A DNA stretch of 16,824 nt. It comes from an uncultured Bacilli bacterium (GTDB taxonomy: Bacteria; Bacillota_I; Bacilli_A; RF39; UBA660). Positions within the stretch are counted from its first letter, which is position 1; each line of letters opens with the position of its first letter. This document shows, piece after piece, positions 14,231 to 16,824 of the stretch. The notes under the pieces are model-generated. The model made no database searches. It was given only the letters and a program-made list of their open reading frames with translations, and was not told the origin of the DNA. The DNA is taken from contig CANQWJ010000008.1 of NCBI GenBank assembly GCA_947627525.1, positions 1-16,824 on the forward strand, in the 5' to 3' direction. A program made the translations under genes and the position numbers.

Positions 14231-15085
14231 TATCAAATAATAAGTCTTATTTAAATAAATATTCTGTTTAGTCAAATCATAAATATTTTTTATATCACTA
14301 TTATCTAACATAATCTTTTCAGGAATTAATAATTCAATATATAATTCCAGTAATTCATCTTGGGATAGACGAACATTATTCTTATATATATTTAATAGAT
14401 CAAAAAAGTCTAATTTAGCAAATTCTTTTTTATAAAAATTGACAAAGTCGTGTATCGGTAAATCGTATTTAGCATAATCCCAACTTATTAAATATGGTTT
14501 ATTATTTTCAATGATGTGATCTAAATTTAAATTATTGTGAATGAGACTAATACGAATTCTTCTTTTAGTTTGCATAATTTCATACCAAGATTCTAAATAT
14601 TTATTAGCTAAATCTAGACAAATAAAAATTATTGATATATTTTTTAATAAATAAATTTCGGTTGGTGTTAAATATTTCTTCTCTTCTATAATAAAACGCA
14701 AGTAATCATAATAGTCTTGAAGTTCTTTAATTTTAGTCTTTTTCTTTTCATATTCTTCTTTTATTTCATCAAGACTTTTTTCCTTAAAATAATTTGTTTT
14801 ATTATGAAGTTTAGACATCAAATAGATAATATCTAAGCCTTTTTCATCATCATCGACTTCAAAATTATCAATATAAGGATAAATTCTATAATCCGCAACT
14901 TGATATTTATAATCGATATAATTATCAAAATCATTTCTTTCTAAATTGATAAATATATCAGAAACATTATCTTTTTTTATAATAAAATTTCCTTTATCTG
15001 TTTCAATGTATTTTACATTATTAAAAAAAGAGTATTTTTTGATATCACAATCTAACTCCTTTTTTATTTTATTTATTATCTTCAT
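14186..15085 (-). CDS. CotS/YsxE-like kinase-fold protein, probably catalytically degenerate
   Basis: A 299-residue protein of the aminoglycoside phosphotransferase/choline kinase fold, by motif layout and position. The catalytic-loop position reads SLIHNNLNLDHII (about 181-192), where active kinases have HGDxxxxN; the catalytic Asp appears as Asn. The following metal-site motif reads LISWDYAKYDLPIHDF rather than LIDFDxA. The N-lobe keeps a lysine strand (GNFIIKKD). It starts at ATG 15085, overlapping the SpoVID-like gene by 17 bases. In B. subtilis ysxE follows spoVID and belongs to the CotS spore-coat family. The synteny supports the same identity here, with a structural or inactive role. 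The family is sure to about 0.7; loss of activity is inference. Confidence 0.72.
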   Translation of the reverse strand: MKIINKIKKELDCDIKKYSFFNNVKYIETDKGNFIIKKDNVSDIFINLERNDFDNYIDYKYQVADYRIYPYIDNFEVDDDEKGLDIIYLMSKLHNKTNYFKEKSLDEIKEEYEKKKTKIKELQDYYDYLRFIIEEKKYLTPTEIYLLKNISIIFICLDLANKYLESWYEIMQTKRRIRISLIHNNLNLDHIIENNKPYLISWDYAKYDLPIHDFVNFYKKEFAKLDFFDLLNIYKNNVRLSQDELLELYIELLIPEKIMLDNSDIKNIYDLTKQNIYLNKTYYLILKDDEPKEKHEKNP

Positions 15086-15821
15086 CACAAACCGTTGGGA
15101 TTATCAACTTCGTACCAATTTTGATATTTGTCATATCATTATATTCTTCTAAAGCGTCTCTTGTCGTTTTATATTTGGAAATAATATCATCAACATTATC
15201 ACCATTTCTAACAATGTAAACAGAATATGTGGAAAAAGTTTCTTCTGTATCCTTAAATGAATTAAATAAGGAACCGACACTAGTTGTTTCTTTTTTTTCT
15301 TCTTGAAGAGATCCTTCTAGTTTTTCTTCTTTTCCTGTTTCTAAAAACAAATCGGTTGTATCATCATTAATAATAGCATCTATTTCTTCTTTTTCGGAAT
15401 CGGTTAAGACTTTGCGTTCATCAGAAAAATCAATATTTTCGGTTTCTAATTGATCATCTTTTTCACAATCAACTTCTTCTTCTTTTTCCTCTTCTTTTTC
15501 TTCCAAATGGTCAATTGATAGATCAATATCAACTTTTAATTTATTACTATCAACTACTTCATATTTAAAGTCATCAATTTCTAATTCGATATCATCCGTT
15601 TTATATCTTTGATCAATAGTTATATCAATTGGTATCTTATAAGAAAAGTCTTCTTCACTAGTCGAAGTTGGATTAATTTTATACTTACCAGAAACTAGGA
15701 AGTTTCCATTTACTGTATATTCATCATTTAGAGCTAAATCGTGTTCTAAAGAAAGATTAGTAATTTCGCCAATCATTGTTTTAAACTCAATATTTTTTGA
15801 AAAAGGTATAACTTGTCTCAT
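15069..15821 (-). CDS. SpoVID-like spore coat morphogenetic protein (SPOCS plus LysM)
   Basis: A 250-residue protein in three parts. The N-terminal 105 residues are beta-rich and open with RQVIPFSKNIEFKTMIGEI, like the SPOCS-type domain of SpoVID. The middle (about 106-195) is strongly acidic (long Glu/Asp/Lys runs), probably disordered or coiled coil. The C-terminus (about 202-242) is a LysM domain: SVYIVRNGDNVDDIISKYKT then IKIGTKLIIP, which binds peptidoglycan. B. subtilis SpoVID is 575 residues, so this is a compact version. It would localise coat proteins at the forespore surface. AGGAGG lies eight bases before the ATG. Directly followed by the YsxE-like gene, the same pair as in B. subtilis. 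A general LysM surface protein is the alternative. Confidence 0.78.
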   Translation of the reverse strand: MRQVIPFSKNIEFKTMIGEITNLSLEHDLALNDEYTVNGNFLVSGKYKINPTSTSEEDFSYKIPIDITIDQRYKTDDIELEIDDFKYEVVDSNKLKVDIDLSIDHLEEKEEEKEEEVDCEKDDQLETENIDFSDERKVLTDSEKEEIDAIINDDTTDLFLETGKEEKLEGSLQEEKKETTSVGSLFNSFKDTEETFSTYSVYIVRNGDNVDDIISKYKTTRDALEEYNDMTNIKIGTKLIIPTVCDEDNK

Positions 15822-15868
15822 TTTCTTTTCCTCCTATTTAAAAGTATGAAAAAGAATAGGTTTTATGC

Positions 15869-15906
15869 AAAAAAGATTAGACTTTTAAAACTTCGTCTAA
15901 TCTTTT
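15869..15906 (-). terminator. terminator overlapping the trmK stop codon
   Basis: A perfect 12-bp stem AAAAGATTAGAC / GTCTAATCTTTT (15906-15895 and 15882-15871 on the minus strand) with a 12-base loop and a TTTTTT tract ending at 15869. The stem includes the last codons and the TAA stop of trmK, so translation of the end of the gene could interfere with folding. It separates the sigA-trmK unit from the spoVID-like pair. Confidence 0.88.
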
Positions 15907-16545
15907 ATTAATATTTTCTAATTCTTCATGTAATTTTTTATTTGTTTTAGGAATTTTTTTAATTATTTTTTTATTCTTTTGAAGAAGACTTTGATAATAT
16001 TGATAAAATAATGGTGTTTTATTTTTTAAAATGATTGGTCCAAATAATAATTCATCTTCAGTATAATTTACTTGACCTTTATTAAATTTAATAACAGTAT
16101 ATATTTTCTTTTGATCTTGTAATAATATTTCATCGACTACTTTATAACCAATACTAGTAACGTATTTGCGAACACTATAAATATCACTATGGGGTGAAAG
16201 AATAATATTCTTTATACTAGATAATTTATCAATATCTCTTTTAAAAATATCATTGATAGTTAATCCTCCCAAACCAGATATGATAATGGTATCAACACTA
16301 GAAGGAATATTATTAAGGCCGTTACCAAGAGCTATTTGGACTTTATCACTAACACCATACAAAGCAATATTCTTTTCAGCAAATTTTAAAGGATTAGGAT
16401 TGATATCAGAAGCAATAACTTTGATATTTTTTTTATTTTGGACTAGAAAAATATCCAATAAAGCGTGATCGCACCCTACATCAAAGACGTATGAGTCATC
16501 TTCAACGAAGGATGCGATTGTTTTTAATCTATTACTTATTTTCAT
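15877..16545 (-). CDS. trmK: tRNA (adenine22-N1)-methyltransferase TrmK
   Basis: Methylates N1 of adenine 22 in the D-loop region of tRNAs, using SAM. It has 222 residues, the normal length. The class I methyltransferase fold shows the SAM loop FDVGCDHALLDIF (Asp22-His27 region), the acidic strand end ASDINPNPL (46-50), and the family motif IIISGLGGLTI (about 87-97), comparable to the GMGG-type motif of TrmK. The C-terminal third is Lys-rich and helical, as in the coiled-coil part of B. subtilis TrmK. The ATG shares one base with the sigA stop codon (TAATG), so translation is coupled. The gene also lies close to sigA in B. subtilis. Confidence 0.93.
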   Translation of the reverse strand: MKISNRLKTIASFVEDDSYVFDVGCDHALLDIFLVQNKKNIKVIASDINPNPLKFAEKNIALYGVSDKVQIALGNGLNNIPSSVDTIIISGLGGLTINDIFKRDIDKLSSIKNIILSPHSDIYSVRKYVTSIGYKVVDEILLQDQKKIYTVIKFNKGQVNYTEDELLFGPIILKNKTPLFYQYYQSLLQKNKKIIKKIPKTNKKLHEELENINKRLDEVLKV

Positions 16546-16824
16546 TAATCAATTAAGAAATCTTTCAATTTACGAGAACGTGATGGATGACGAAGCTTAC
16601 GTAGAGCTTTAGCTTCAATTTGACGAATTCTTTCACGCGTTACACCGAATATTTGTCCAACTTCTTCAAGAGTACGACATTGTCCATCATCAAGTCCAAA
16701 TCTTAATCGCAATACTTTTTCTTCTCTTTCAGTAAGGGTTGACAAAACATTAGCAAGTTCTGATTTCAACATTTCAACAGTAGCATATTCTTCAGGTGAC
16801 ATAGTGCGTTCATCCCTTATGAAA
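16545..16824 (-). CDS. sigA: RNA polymerase primary sigma factor, 3' end only
   Basis: The C-terminal part of the housekeeping sigma factor (RpoD/SigA), open through the window edge on the upstream side; the frame continues as FIRDERT before the first Met in the window. Region 4 is complete: LTEREEKVLRLRFGLDDGQC then RTLEEVGQIFGVTRERIRQI and EAKALRKLRHPSRSRKLKDF. The helix-turn-helix contacts the promoter -35 element and the basic RHPSRS tail ends the protein. Conservation with B. subtilis SigA is nearly complete in this part. It is followed by trmK with a one-base overlap. The start codon and regions 1-3 lie outside the window. Confidence 0.97.
   Translation of the reverse strand, partial: FIRDERTMSPEEYATVEMLKSELANVLSTLTEREEKVLRLRFGLDDGQCRTLEEVGQIFGVTRERIRQIEAKALRKLRHPSRSRKLKDFLID

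Noticed and set aside
14056..14271. Second plus-strand frame next to the small membrane gene
   Set aside because: It lacks a ribosome site and overlaps a better-supported frame with strong AGGTGGTG.
1..16824. Mycoplasma-type genetic code (TGA as Trp)
   Set aside because: TGA ends at least two genes at sensible positions, and tryptophans in conserved proteins are encoded by TGG.
1..16824. Prophage, insertion sequence, CRISPR array or conjugative element
   Set aside because: No transposase, integrase, phage structural gene, spaced repeat array or att-like direct repeats are visible; the VirB2-like helices alone are not enough.

Overview
The window is chromosomal DNA from a very A+T-rich, low-GC Gram-positive bacterium, most likely an uncultured Bacilli lineage (RF39/Erysipelotrichia-like) rather than a classical Mycoplasma. 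Evidence: a T-box leader on the valS operon, a sigA-trmK pair, and a spoVID-like / ysxE-like / valS gene order that recalls Bacillus subtilis. TGA is used as a stop codon (for example at 4831 and 6969), and Shine-Dalgarno sequences of the AGGAGG/AGGTG type are strong. The spore-coat-type genes suggest a spore former or a recent descendant of one. Assignment below class level is inference. No phage, insertion sequence, CRISPR array or long intergenic gap is visible; no gene-free stretch exceeds 300 bases.

Layout. Almost everything is on the minus strand, so it is best read from the right edge. (1) 16824-14186: the 3' end of sigA, then trmK (one-base TAATG overlap), a strong terminator, then a compact SpoVID-like SPOCS/LysM protein overlapping a degenerate CotS/YsxE-type kinase homologue. 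(2) 14230-12263: a small plus-strand Cys-rich membrane protein, divergent from a large type IV pilin-like protein with two copies of a C-terminal domain. (3) 12260-8659: a textbook promoter and valine-type T-box leader (specifier GUA) controlling an HD-domain phosphohydrolase gene and valS, ending in a terminator. (4) 8597-6969: a membrane protein fused to a SleB-type cell-wall hydrolase domain, followed by a lipoprotein with a C-terminal anchor. (5) 6874-2215: a divergent LysR regulator and a tightly overlapping four-gene operon encoding a leucine-dehydrogenase-like enzyme, a dual-OB-like protein, a GHMP-superfamily protein resembling beta-RFAP synthase, and a MoaA-like radical SAM enzyme with two probable iron-sulfur sites. 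The operon ends at a clear terminator. (6) 2122-134: an XRE-type regulator, fmt, and a membrane-anchored hypothetical protein. (7) 111-1: a promoter and the 5' half of a tRNA, most likely tRNA-Ile(GAU), cut by the window edge.

The best candidate for an undescribed system is region 5. Four genes overlap one another, share one terminator, and sit behind a LysR gene with a dyad placed about 65 bases upstream of the predicted operon start. The combination (amino-acid dehydrogenase, MoaA-like radical SAM, beta-RFAP-synthase-like GHMP protein) suggests a small-molecule pathway with amino-acid and phosphoribosyl or nucleotide chemistry. Neither product nor substrate can be read from the sequence. 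Secondary points are the membrane-SleB fusion, the two-copy giant pilin inserted between ysxE and valS, and the HD-domain gene placed first in a valine-responsive operon.
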